Shown here piece after piece: positions 1 through 6,310 of a stretch of DNA of 15,863 nt. Below the pieces are notes generated by a model, which was not told the DNA's origin, did not search any database, and saw nothing but the letters and a program-made list of their open reading frames with translations. The position numbers and the translations under genes were made by a program. The stretch covers positions 1-15,863 of the forward strand of contig CAMGCA010000014.1 in NCBI GenBank assembly GCA_946011705.1, in the 5' to 3' direction. Every line of letters starts with the position of its first letter. Position 1 is the stretch's first letter. The DNA is from an uncultured Clostridia bacterium (GTDB lineage Bacteria; Bacillota; Clostridia; Oscillospirales; Oscillospiraceae).

Positions 1-317
1 GCTGGGGGAGGCGCGGTGGCAGTGGGTCTGTGATTGCTCTGCTTTTTGGCGCTGTTGGCCTCGGCTTCGGCCACCATCTTGTCGCAGGTTTTCTGGGCGT
101 TGATGACAGCGTCCTTCATGGAAGCTTCGTTCTTGCGGTATTCCTCCAGCTTACCCACCAGAACACGCATCTTGCTCTTGAGCAGGGCGTTTTCCTTGTA
201 CAGGGTAACATAGTCCTCGGTCAGAGGCTCCAGAAACTCATCGACCTGCTGCATATCGTAGCCGCCAAAGGTAGAGCGGCCGAAAGAAACCTGATCGATC
301 TGCTGCGGTGTTAACAT
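1..317 (-). CDS. divIVA: DivIVA-domain cell division/pole-targeting protein (partial, C-terminus outside window)
   Basis: The start codon is the ATG at 317-315, with an AAGGAGA ribosome binding site at 327-333. The 105 visible residues open with MLTPQQIDQVSFGRSTFGGY, the conserved membrane-binding N-terminus of DivIVA/GpsB proteins. They continue into a heptad-rich helix (LEPLTEDYVTLYKENALLKS) that predicts a parallel coiled coil. After about residue 85 the chain becomes a Thr/Ala/Pro-rich linker (RPTATAPPP) that runs off the left edge, so length and C-terminal domain are unknown. The family senses negative membrane curvature and organises poles, septum or wall growth in Gram-positive bacteria. 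It lies downstream of sepF, a placement commonly seen in Firmicutes division clusters. A hairpin followed by T5 lies in the sepF-divIVA gap and may lower read-through. The family call is firm; the cellular role in this organism is inferred. Confidence 0.88.
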   Translation of the reverse strand, partial: MLTPQQIDQVSFGRSTFGGYDMQQVDEFLEPLTEDYVTLYKENALLKSKMRVLVGKLEEYRKNEASMKDAVINAQKTCDKMVAEAEANSAKKQSNHRPTATAPPP

Positions 318-373
318 AGTGTATTTTCTCCTTCCATATACGTGATACCCCCAAATAACGGGGGGACAGCCCC

Positions 374-425
374 AAAAACGGATTTTTACAGAATGACCGG
401 ACATCGGTCAGCCGGTAAAAATCCG
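374..425 (-). terminator. Nested hairpin followed by T5 between sepF and divIVA (candidate terminator/attenuator)
   Basis: A perfect 11-bp inverted repeat pairs CGGATTTTTAC (379-389) with GTAAAAATCCG (415-425). Its loop holds a second 6-bp stem, TGACCG (394-399) with CGGTCA (405-410). Read on the minus strand, the structure is followed directly by five T residues (378-374) and then a small GGGG/CCCC hairpin. It could end or attenuate sepF transcripts before divIVA, or be a processing site. The outer stem is AT-rich and the apical region large, so it is not a textbook terminator. Confidence 0.45.
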
Positions 426-441
426 CCTGAGGGACGAAACA

Positions 442-1094
442 TCAGATGTAGCTTTCCACTTCCGCCTGCAAGGTTTCCAGATCACCCACGATATCCATAT
501 TGTGGGGGCAGAACAGGTAGGCGGACTGGCCCGACTGCGCAATTTTCATTCCATCGCCGCCCCCCGCGTACACGCAGCCGGACAGGACATCCACCACCCG
601 GCGGGCCATGGCCTTGTCTACGTTCTCCATGTTGACAATGACTGCCTTGTGGCTGCGCAGATCATCGGCGGCCTTGGAGGTGTCGTTGAAGCTGCCGGGA
701 CGGAACAGAACCACTTCCTGCTTGTTGGAGGCGCTGCTGTTCATATTCAGAACCTGACCGCCAAAACCGGCGCTGACAGCGTTGGAAGCGGCGGGGGCGG
801 GAGTGAAGCCGTAATCGTCCTGCTCATCGGATTCCTCCTCGGCCACAGGGGTGGGTGCGGGGGTGTTCTTGGGGTGCTTTGGGGGGGGGGGGTTGTTACG
901 CGTTATGTGTCTTTTCTTTTGTTTTCCTCCTGGCCAACGGGGGGGGGTGGGGGGGATGGGGGGGGGCTGCGGCGTGCAGGAGTCTCAGCGGGTTCCTCGT
1001 ACTCGTCCGCGTAATCGTCGTCTTCGTCGTAATCGTCGTAATCGTCATCAGAGTAGGGCTGGGCAAATTTCTTTACATTATCCCATAAGCTCAT
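442..1094 (-). CDS. sepF: SepF, Z-ring membrane anchor; frame broken in the proline/poly-G linker
   Basis: Two minus-strand pieces in different frames make one SepF. The N-terminal piece starts at ATG 1094-1092, with AGGAGG at 1104-1109. It begins MSLWDNVKKFAQPYSDDDYD, the amphipathic membrane-binding helix followed by the acidic stretch typical of SepF. It runs into a Pro-rich linker and hits a stop at 903-905. The C-terminal piece (to the stop at 442-444) carries the SepF core: EVVLFRPGSFND, ADDLRSHKAVIVNMENVD, RRVVDVLSGCVYAGGGDG and CPHNMDIVGD. The frames differ so that one added base, or two removed, between about 881 and 966 would restore a protein of about 217 residues, near the upper size for the family. 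That interval holds G runs of 12, 9, 7 and 9, so sequencing or assembly error is the simplest cause. SepF polymerises and tethers FtsZ to the membrane. It lies 28 bases after yggS and was probably co-transcribed with it. Confidence 0.85.
881..966. repeat. Poly-G homopolymer tracts interrupting the sepF linker
   Basis: On the plus strand there are G runs at 881-892 (12), 939-947 (9), 949-955 (7) and 958-966 (9). They are separated by a 46-base stretch of very different, T-rich composition (893-938). On the coding strand the runs read as polyproline. The frame of sepF changes somewhere in this interval. The T-rich island translates to basic residues (ENKRKD or KRKQKRR) that do not resemble an acidic or Pro-rich SepF linker. 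Confidence 0.8.
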
Positions 1095-1122
1095 TCTATG
1101 TATCCTCCTAAGTATATGCGCA

Positions 1123-1833
1123 TCAGTTTGATGAAAGCTTGCTGTAGTCACGGGCGCCGAAAATAGCGGTGCCCACACGAATCATGGTACTGCCGCAGGC
1201 AATCGCGTCCATATAGTCATCGGACATACCCATCGATAAACAGTCCACTGTGACATTATCGTTGATTTTCTCCATGATGTCAACACTTAATTGGAACATT
1301 TTTTGAAAATATTGAAGATTTTCTCCCGGAAAAGTCGAAATTGGGGGGATTGCCATGAGTCCTTTCATACAAACGTTTGAAAATTCGCCAATTTTTTCCA
1401 GAATTGGCAGGATTTCTTCCGGACGGAAACCGGACTTGCTTTCCTCGTTTCCGATGTTCACTTCCAGCAAAATGTCCTGCCGGATGCCCTGACGGGCGGC
1501 CTCGGCATCGATGGCCCGCAGCAGCCGCTCCGAGTCAACGCTCTGGATGAGATCCACCTTGCCAACTACCTGTTTGACCTTGTTGGTCTGCAAATGGCCG
1601 ATGAAATGCACCGGCGCCCCCGCGTAGGCGTTCTCAGCCAGCTTGGCGGTCAGTTCCTGTACCCGGTTTTCGCCGCAGCAGTCCACCCCGGCGGCAATGG
1701 CCTGCCGGACGGCATCGGCATCGTTCATTTTGGTGGCAGCGCAGAGCTTGATTTCTTTCGGATCCCGGCCGCAGGAACGGGCGGCGGCCTCCATCTGGGT
1801 GCGGATACGGGCAACGTTTTCAGCAATGGACAT
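1123..1833 (-). CDS. yggS: YggS/PROSC-family pyridoxal-phosphate homeostasis protein
   Basis: The 236 residues match the single-domain PLP-binding TIM-barrel family (YggS/YlmE/PLPBP) in length and motifs. K35 in LCAATK is the expected Schiff-base lysine. HFIGHLQTNKVK, LLEVNIGNEESKSGF and the C-terminal phosphate-binding segment CLSMGMSDDYMDAI with GSTMIRVGTAIFG are all present. The family buffers free PLP and has no established catalytic activity. It sits just upstream of sepF, the usual ylmE-ylmF order of Firmicutes division clusters. The start at 1833 is preceded only by a weak purine-rich stretch (AAAGAAAGAAG). Codons between about 1250 and 1420 are much AT-richer than the rest: 16 of 60 bases at 1261-1320 are G or C. 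This suggests a recombinant patch. No clear promoter was seen in the 70 bases between the terminator and the start. Confidence 0.95.
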   Translation of the reverse strand: MSIAENVARIRTQMEAAARSCGRDPKEIKLCAATKMNDADAVRQAIAAGVDCCGENRVQELTAKLAENAYAGAPVHFIGHLQTNKVKQVVGKVDLIQSVDSERLLRAIDAEAARQGIRQDILLEVNIGNEESKSGFRPEEILPILEKIGEFSNVCMKGLMAIPPISTFPGENLQYFQKMFQLSVDIMEKINDNVTVDCLSMGMSDDYMDAIACGSTMIRVGTAIFGARDYSKLSSN

Positions 1834-1864
1834 GGTAAAGTCTTCTTTCTTTTGTTTTTATTTC

Positions 1865-1892
1865 GTAGGGCGGAGTCATGACCCCGCCCTAC
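1865..1892. repeat. GTAGGGCGG-type palindromic repeat (intergenic copy)
   Basis: Arms GTAGGGCGG (1865-1873) and CCGCCCTAC (1884-1892) are perfect inverted repeats, and the centre contains the palindrome GTCATGAC, so nearly all 28 bases can pair. On the minus strand the first 11 bases (GTAGGGCGGGG) equal the first 11 of the element inside mutL. It lies between the hfq terminator and yggS. It resembles the REP-like palindromes I recall as abundant in Oscillospiraceae genomes (recollection, not checked). Confidence 0.7.
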
Positions 1893-1903
1893 TGTGGTCT
1901 GGG

Positions 1904-1940
1904 AAAAACAAAAGGCGGCGGAATGCTCCGTCGCCTTTTG
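1904..1940 (-). terminator. Rho-independent terminator of the mutS-mutL-miaA-hfq operon
   Basis: A 13-bp stem (CAAAAGGCGGCGG 1909-1921 with CCGTCGCCTTTTG 1928-1940, one G-T wobble) closes a 6-base loop. On the minus strand it is followed by TTTTT (1908-1904). It begins three bases past the stop of the truncated hfq gene, so it ends that operon and separates it from yggS. Confidence 0.92.
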
Positions 1941-1942
1941 CG

Positions 1943-2080
1943 TTACGCAGGAACTGCGGCTGCCTTCAGCGGCTTCATGGGTGCCAGAGTGGAGATGGCG
2001 TGCTTGTAGATCATCTGCTGTCTGCCATCCGTCGCCAGAACCTTCAAAATGGCATCCTGTAAATTGAGTGTTTCATTCAT
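1943..2080 (-). CDS. hfq: Internally deleted Hfq-like protein (45 aa, Sm1 core missing)
   Basis: The ATG at 2080-2078 has an AAGAAGG ribosome binding site about 8 bases upstream. The 45 residues begin MNETLNLQDAIL, which matches the alpha1 helix of Hfq (NLQDxFLNQ). They then jump to VLATDGRQQMIYKHAISTLA, which matches the end of Hfq strand 3 and the Sm2 motif (YKHAIS). Compared with Bacillus Hfq as I remember it (about 73 residues), roughly 31 residues of the Sm1 region are gone and the frame is kept. Position right after miaA is the classical hfq position, which supports the identity. Hfq normally forms a ring hexamer that pairs sRNAs with mRNAs; without most of the five-stranded barrel this product is unlikely to fold as an Sm ring. 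Start, stop, RBS and terminator are all intact. It could be a decayed gene, an assembly deletion, or a real mini-protein. Confidence 0.75.
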   Translation of the reverse strand: MNETLNLQDAILKVLATDGRQQMIYKHAISTLAPMKPLKAAAVPA

Positions 2081-2082
2081 AT

Positions 2083-2147
2083 GTATACCTTCTTTCTCAT
2101 GATTGGCGTCTCGATACTCCCCATGGACGCCTCCCGATTGGGTATAC
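2083..2147 (-). other. Structured leader between miaA and hfq (nested inverted repeats)
   Basis: An outer 7-bp inverted repeat GTATACC (2083-2089) / GGTATAC (2141-2147) encloses an inner 6-bp repeat GGCGTC (2105-2110) / GACGCC (2126-2131). The outer arm ends three bases before the hfq start codon, and its left part overlaps the RBS (about 2089-2095), so pairing would tend to hide the start site. This could be a translational control structure or chance. Confidence 0.35.
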
Positions 2148-2162
2148 ACATCCTAACAGATT

Positions 2163-3098
2163 CTAGCTGTCAAAATCGTAAATAATTTGTCGAGCGGCAG
2201 TCAGAATTTCCTCATTTTTCTGCCCTGCCCGCCGGGTGAGCCAGTGCATGGCGGGATTCCGGCGGAACCAGGTCAGCTGCCGCTTGGCGTAGTGGCGGCT
2301 GGATTTCTTCACTTCCTCCGCCGCCTGTTCAATCGTTTCCTCGCCGTTCAGGGCATTTACGAACTCCTTGTAGCCAATGGCCTGCATGGCGGTGCATTTG
2401 GCGGGAATCCCACTGGCGAGAAGGCTTTGGATTTCCTGTACCAGACCCATTTCCAACATGATATCCACCCGGGCATCAATGCGGCGGTACAATTCCGCCC
2501 GATCCGCAAAGTCCAGACCCAGCCACACGGGGGCATATTTTGGCGGAATGGCCTGGGTTTTCCGGTTGTGTTCGGTGATGGTCTCGCCGGTTTCCAGATA
2601 GACCTCCAGCGCCCGGATGATGCGTTTTCGGTCGGACAGGTGAAGCCTTGCGGCGGCTTCCGGGGCAACGGAACGGAGCCAACTCAGCATGGCTTCCATG
2701 CCCTCGACATTGGCTTGGGCTTCCAGCTTTTCCCGTACACCGGTGGCGGGGAAGGGAGCGAAGGCGTTGCCCCGGATCAAGGAGTCCATATAAAGCCCGG
2801 TGCCCCCGGCAATGATGGCGGTTTTCCCCCGGGCAATGATATCATCCACAATGGGGGCCGCCATCTTGCAGTAGCGGCTGACGGAGAAATCCTCGTCCGG
2901 CTCCGCCACGTCGATCATGTGGTGGACGATACCCTGCATTTCTTCCAAAGTGGGCTTGGCGGTGCCGATGTCCATGCGGCGGTAGACCTGCATAGAATCG
3001 CAGGACACCACCTCGCCGTTCAATTCCTTTGCCAGCGCCACCGCCAGGGCGGTCTTCCCGGAGGCGGTAGGCCCGGCGATGCAGATAATCGGATTCAT
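2163..3098 (-). CDS. miaA: tRNA dimethylallyltransferase MiaA
   Basis: The 311-residue length and motifs are standard for MiaA, which transfers the dimethylallyl group from DMAPP to N6 of A37 in tRNAs reading UNN codons. The P-loop GPTASGKT is at residues 9-16. DSMQVYR (34-40), DIGTAKPT (43-50), GGTGLYMDSLIRG (98-110), DRKRIIRALEV (156-166) and QAIGYKE (239-245) are all family signatures. The start ATG overlaps the preceding stop (ATGA, 3095-3098), indicating translational coupling to the CrtO-like gene. The product is the substrate for MiaB, encoded at the head of this region. It is followed by the hfq remnant after an 82-base leader. Confidence 0.97.
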   Translation of the reverse strand: MNPIICIAGPTASGKTALAVALAKELNGEVVSCDSMQVYRRMDIGTAKPTLEEMQGIVHHMIDVAEPDEDFSVSRYCKMAAPIVDDIIARGKTAIIAGGTGLYMDSLIRGNAFAPFPATGVREKLEAQANVEGMEAMLSWLRSVAPEAAARLHLSDRKRIIRALEVYLETGETITEHNRKTQAIPPKYAPVWLGLDFADRAELYRRIDARVDIMLEMGLVQEIQSLLASGIPAKCTAMQAIGYKEFVNALNGEETIEQAAEEVKKSSRHYAKRQLTWFRRNPAMHWLTRRAGQKNEEILTAARQIIYDFDS

Positions 3099-3655
3099 AG
3101 ACGTTTGCGCTCCTTGTCCAAAATACGGATGAGTCTGGGGCGGTTGTAGCGCTGCAATATGGCGAAACAGCCGTCAAACAGGGCAGCCAGCGTGGAGGTC
3201 AGCCAAAACACCCAGGCAGCGCCAAAGACAGGAATCGCCAGAACCGGCAAAAAGCTCAGAAGCATGATCCATTCGTGAACCGCTTCGGAACAGCAGCAGG
3301 TGTGGATAATTTCTTCCAGAGAGTGCTTTTTCAGGTCAAAGGACTCCGGCGAATAGGTGGGCATATACGTTTTCCATTGTTTTACCCGAAGCATCCCATA
3401 GAGCTTTTCTTCAAACCGTTTCTGACAAAACCATTTCCCGTTCTCTGCCCCCTCGTGCACGAGGCGAGGAACGATGGCCCCCACCAGCAGCCGCATGGCA
3501 AAGTGGTAGAAAACAGTTCCAAAGCTGATGGTCAGCGATTCCAGAATCCCTGACGGAAATAAGCGGTAGAGTAGATATGTCAGCAGCGCCAAACAGCCGC
3601 TCAATAAGGCTGAGGCTTTCAGCTTCCAGGCAAAATCGTGCTTCATCGCCTTCAT
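3095..3655 (-). CDS. Small multi-pass membrane protein, CrtO-like (glycosyl-4,4'-diaponeurosporenoate acyltransferase family)
   Basis: 186 residues with hydrophobic segments at about 14-31, 41-63, 129-150 and 150-168. The middle carries VKQWKTYMP (91-99) and then EAVHEW (124-129). The end has LQRYNRPRLIRI (167-178). The W-K-x-x-x-P, E-x-x-H and YNRPRL pattern recalls the CrtO acyltransferase family of the staphyloxanthin pathway, whose members are widespread in Firmicutes outside any carotenoid cluster. This match is from memory and moderate. No carotenoid genes are in the window, so the substrate is unknown; a lipid or glycolipid acyl acceptor is conceivable. The ATG follows the mutL stop with no gap (TAA at 3658-3656, ATG at 3655-3653), and the stop overlaps the miaA start. 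The RBS GAGGG lies inside the end of mutL. A second Met at residue 4 is a possible alternative start. Confidence 0.5.
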   Translation of the reverse strand: MKAMKHDFAWKLKASALLSGCLALLTYLLYRLFPSGILESLTISFGTVFYHFAMRLLVGAIVPRLVHEGAENGKWFCQKRFEEKLYGMLRVKQWKTYMPTYSPESFDLKKHSLEEIIHTCCCSEAVHEWIMLLSFLPVLAIPVFGAAWVFWLTSTLAALFDGCFAILQRYNRPRLIRILDKERKRL

Positions 3656-5605
3656 TTATACCCTCTTAAACTGCTTTTCCAGCTGCTTTTTGCTCAAACT
3701 CACGCAAATGGGCCGACCGTGGGGGCAGTATTTCAGATCTTCCCTTGCCATGACCGCCTGCGCAACCGCCAGCAGCTCCTTTTCATCATTTTTCCAGCCC
3801 GCCTTAATGGCGGCTTTGCAGGCCACGGTGTGAAGCAAGGTATCCCGCACGGTATCCTTGGTCTCCCGGCGTCCGTTCAGCAGGTCGTCAGCCAGCGTCT
3901 CTATCGCTTCCGCAGCGGCTTCCGGGCTTAAATCCATGGGAATCTGCCGCAGAAGCAGGGTGTTTTCCCCGAATTCCTCAATTTCAAAGCCCAGTTCTTC
4001 CAGTAGTTTGGTATTGTTCAGCAGCTCTCCCGCAGCGGCGGGATTCAGCCGGACGGGGATGGGCTGCAATAGGCTCTGAGCGGAAATGGATTCTGGATTG
4101 GCTTTCAGCTTTTCAAAGAGAATCCGTTCGTGGGCGGCGTGCTTGTCGATGAGGAAGGCGTCCTCCCCCTGCTCCACCAGAATGTAGGTATTGTACAGCT
4201 CGCCCACCATGCGCCAGGGGATTTCCGGGGGCATTTCCAATGCGGTCTGCTCCATCAAAGGCTCCTCCGGGGGAACTGTCGCGGCAGGCTGAGGGGGTGC
4301 TTTAGGTTCCGGCTTCTCCTCATGGAGCTGGGGCAGCATCACGAACTCCCGCAGGGGCATATTGTCGGCTTTGGGTATGTTCCGGGCTGCTGCTGCCGGG
4401 GGGGGGTGTTTTGGCTTCGGGGCGTCCTGCAAAGCGGCAGAGAAGGTTTTGTATTCCTCCGCGGACATGGCTCGGAAGAAAGGCTCTTTTTTAGGCGCCG
4501 GTTTGGGTACGGCGGCGGGGGCAAGCCCCCGCCCTACAGCAGAAGGGGGAGGGGACACGGGTGCAGGCGGCATGGGGGCATCGCTCCCAGTGGATTTGAA
4601 TTGAACAGCAGGCCGGTCGGGCTTCTTATTCAGCGCGCCGAGAACCCCGTAATGTACGCAGTCGAAAACCGCCTTTTCCGACAGGAATTTCACCTCGGTC
4701 TTTGCCGGGTGGACATTTACGTCCACGGCGCTGGCGGGCAGCCGCAGATGGAGGACACAGGCGGGAAATTTGCCCACCATAATCTGATTGCGGTAGGCTT
4801 CCTCCAAGGCGGCAATCAGCAGCTTGGATTTCACCGGCCGATCGTTGACAAAAAAGGTCTGTAAGCTTCTGCTGGGCCGGGCGTCGGTGGGCAGGGAAAC
4901 ATATCCCGTCAGGGTATAGCCCTCCCAGCGGCTTTCCACGCTGACCATTTTGGCGCAGTCCCGGCCGTAGACACAGTACATGGCGGCCTGCAAGCCTCCT
5001 GTGCCGGGGGTGGACAGCACCTGCTTGCCGTACCGGATAAACTGGAAGGCAACCTCCGGGTGGGCAAGGGCCTGCAGCTGCACCGCGGCGGCTACACGGC
5101 TCCCTTCCACGGTGTCGGATTTCATGAATTTCATCCGGGCGGGGGTGTTGAAGAACATATCTCTGACTAAGATCGTGGTTCCGTCGGGACAGCCGGCTTC
5201 CGCTTCCTCGGTGATCTGGCCCGCTTCCAGATGAAGCTTCACGCCGCTCAGGCTTCCGGCGGTCTTGGTCATCAGGTCTATGCGGCTGACGGAGGCGATG
5301 GCTGCCAGGGCCTCACCCCGGAAACCCAGGCTTGCGATGGCGGCCAGATCCTCTTCCGTGCGCAGCTTGGAGGTGGCGTGTCGCAGAAAGGCTGTTCGTG
5401 CATCTTCGGGAGACATTCCGCAGCCGTTGTCCGTGACCCGCAGAAAGGTCATGCCGCCGTCCCGGATTTCGATGGTGACCTTGGAAGCCCCCGCGTCCAC
5501 GGCGTTTTCCAGCAGCTCCTTGACGGCGCTGGCGGGCCGCTCCACCACCTCGCCGGCAGCAATCAGGTTGGCCACATGGGGGGATAATTGTTGAATTTTG
5601 GGCAT
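3656..5605 (-). CDS. mutL: DNA mismatch repair protein MutL (endonuclease type)
   Basis: 649 residues. The N-terminal GHKL ATPase has ELLENAVDAGA, DNGCGM, RHATSKL and GFRGEAL. The C-terminal dimerisation/endonuclease domain has DKHAAHERILFE at about 487-498, matching the metal-binding DQHA(x)2E(x)4E motif with K for Q, plus ACKAAIKAG (about 595) and CPHGRP (627-632). So this MutL should nick the daughter strand itself, as expected where MutH is absent. The Pro/Ala-rich linker (about 330-450) is variable and contains VGRGLAPAAV (357-366), encoded by a palindromic repeat. A G run of nine at 4398-4406 lies in the same linker, but the frame stays open. GGAGGTG at 5611-5617 is the RBS and overlaps the last codons of the CPBP gene, whose stop is four bases upstream. 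MutL couples MutS mismatch recognition to strand removal. Confidence 0.97.
   Translation of the reverse strand: MPKIQQLSPHVANLIAAGEVVERPASAVKELLENAVDAGASKVTIEIRDGGMTFLRVTDNGCGMSPEDARTAFLRHATSKLRTEEDLAAIASLGFRGEALAAIASVSRIDLMTKTAGSLSGVKLHLEAGQITEEAEAGCPDGTTILVRDMFFNTPARMKFMKSDTVEGSRVAAAVQLQALAHPEVAFQFIRYGKQVLSTPGTGGLQAAMYCVYGRDCAKMVSVESRWEGYTLTGYVSLPTDARPSRSLQTFFVNDRPVKSKLLIAALEEAYRNQIMVGKFPACVLHLRLPASAVDVNVHPAKTEVKFLSEKAVFDCVHYGVLGALNKKPDRPAVQFKSTGSDAPMPPAPVSPPPSAVGRGLAPAAVPKPAPKKEPFFRAMSAEEYKTFSAALQDAPKPKHPPPAAAARNIPKADNMPLREFVMLPQLHEEKPEPKAPPQPAATVPPEEPLMEQTALEMPPEIPWRMVGELYNTYILVEQGEDAFLIDKHAAHERILFEKLKANPESISAQSLLQPIPVRLNPAAAGELLNNTKLLEELGFEIEEFGENTLLLRQIPMDLSPEAAAEAIETLADDLLNGRRETKDTVRDTLLHTVACKAAIKAGWKNDEKELLAVAQAVMAREDLKYCPHGRPICVSLSKKQLEKQFKRV
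4514..4537 (-). repeat. GTAGGGCGG-type palindromic repeat embedded in frame in mutL
   Basis: The arms GGCGGGGGC (4514-4522) and GCCCCCGCC (4525-4533) are perfect inverted repeats with a 2-base centre. The coding-strand left end reads GTAGGGCGGGG, the same 11 bases that start the intergenic copy at 1892 on the minus strand. It encodes VGRGLAPAA of the MutL linker, residues 357-365, and adds no stop or frameshift. Confidence 0.65.
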
Positions 5606-5609
5606 AAAA

Positions 5610-6308
5610 TCACCTCCATGAGGTCAGAGTAATGAAATTCACCGTGGCATGAATGGCAATAGGGGCAAAAATGGTATCGGCCTTGGTGTAGCTCCAGGCC
5701 AGGCACAGCCCGGCGGGCAGGTATTGCAGCACTGCCATGAGGATTTCCAGGGGCGTGTACTGCCTGACGTAGCCCAGAATGTGGATCAGTGCAAAGGCCA
5801 GCATGGACACGATGTAGGCACACCAGTGGGACTTTCCGTAGAGGTTTCGGAAAATCAGCCCCCGGAAGACGCATTCCTCCACGGTTGGCACCAGCAGCAC
5901 TGTGCCGATAAACACCAGCAGCCGGCTGTCCTGCCCCATTGTGGCAATGGCGGAATCGTTGTAGTTGGAAAATCCCGGCACCAGCAGGCCGATGACCCGG
6001 TCGGTCACCAACATACAGGCGTAGTAGGCCGCCAGCCCCAGAATCACCGCCTGACACAGGTAGGCGGGATGCCGGACTGCCTGATTGGCAGCACCGGCAA
6101 GAAAATCGTGGAAAATCAGCAGTACCGCGATGAAATTGATGGTATAGAATATGAAATTCAGTTCCGCTTCCCGCAGCGGGGCGGACAGCTGATCATTCAG
6201 CATGGTCAGCAGCTCCGGCAGCAGCAGAAGCTGGAAGGCAAGGTAACAAAACCCGCACACAGTCTCCTGAGAATTAGGACAGGAGCGGGCAGAAACAGAC
6301 TTTCTCAT
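5610..6308 (-). CDS. CPBP-family intramembrane glutamic protease (Abi/CAAX type)
   Basis: 232 residues, almost all hydrophobic, with about six to eight predicted membrane helices. The three CPBP motifs are present in order: EECVFRG (144-150, EExxxR), FALIHILG (172-179, FxxxH) and HATVN (220-224, HxxxN). The conserved Glu pair and the two His residues are the catalytic and metal or water-activating residues of the Rce1/MroQ family (PF02517). Bacterial members include regulators of peptide pheromones, bacteriocin immunity proteins and many without a known substrate. The start codon is two bases after the mutS stop, and the stop lies four bases before mutL, so the gene is tightly embedded in the mismatch-repair operon. 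That position suggests co-expression, not necessarily a shared function. No substrate candidate is adjacent. Confidence 0.9.
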   Translation of the reverse strand: MRKSVSARSCPNSQETVCGFCYLAFQLLLLPELLTMLNDQLSAPLREAELNFIFYTINFIAVLLIFHDFLAGAANQAVRHPAYLCQAVILGLAAYYACMLVTDRVIGLLVPGFSNYNDSAIATMGQDSRLLVFIGTVLLVPTVEECVFRGLIFRNLYGKSHWCAYIVSMLAFALIHILGYVRQYTPLEILMAVLQYLPAGLCLAWSYTKADTIFAPIAIHATVNFITLTSWR

Positions 6309-6310
6309 AG

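Noticed and set aside
855..1111. Plus-strand Gly-rich or Cys/Gly-rich small proteins over the poly-G region
   Set aside because: They come from translating the G runs; no RBS or motif supports them, and the opposite strand carries SepF.
2081..2149. Longer start for the hfq remnant
   Set aside because: The added 23 residues come from the inverted-repeat spacer, and a good RBS precedes the internal ATG that begins the Hfq-like sequence.
2187..3149. A 320-codon plus-strand open frame
   Set aside because: It mirrors miaA codon by codon and carries no recognisable domain.
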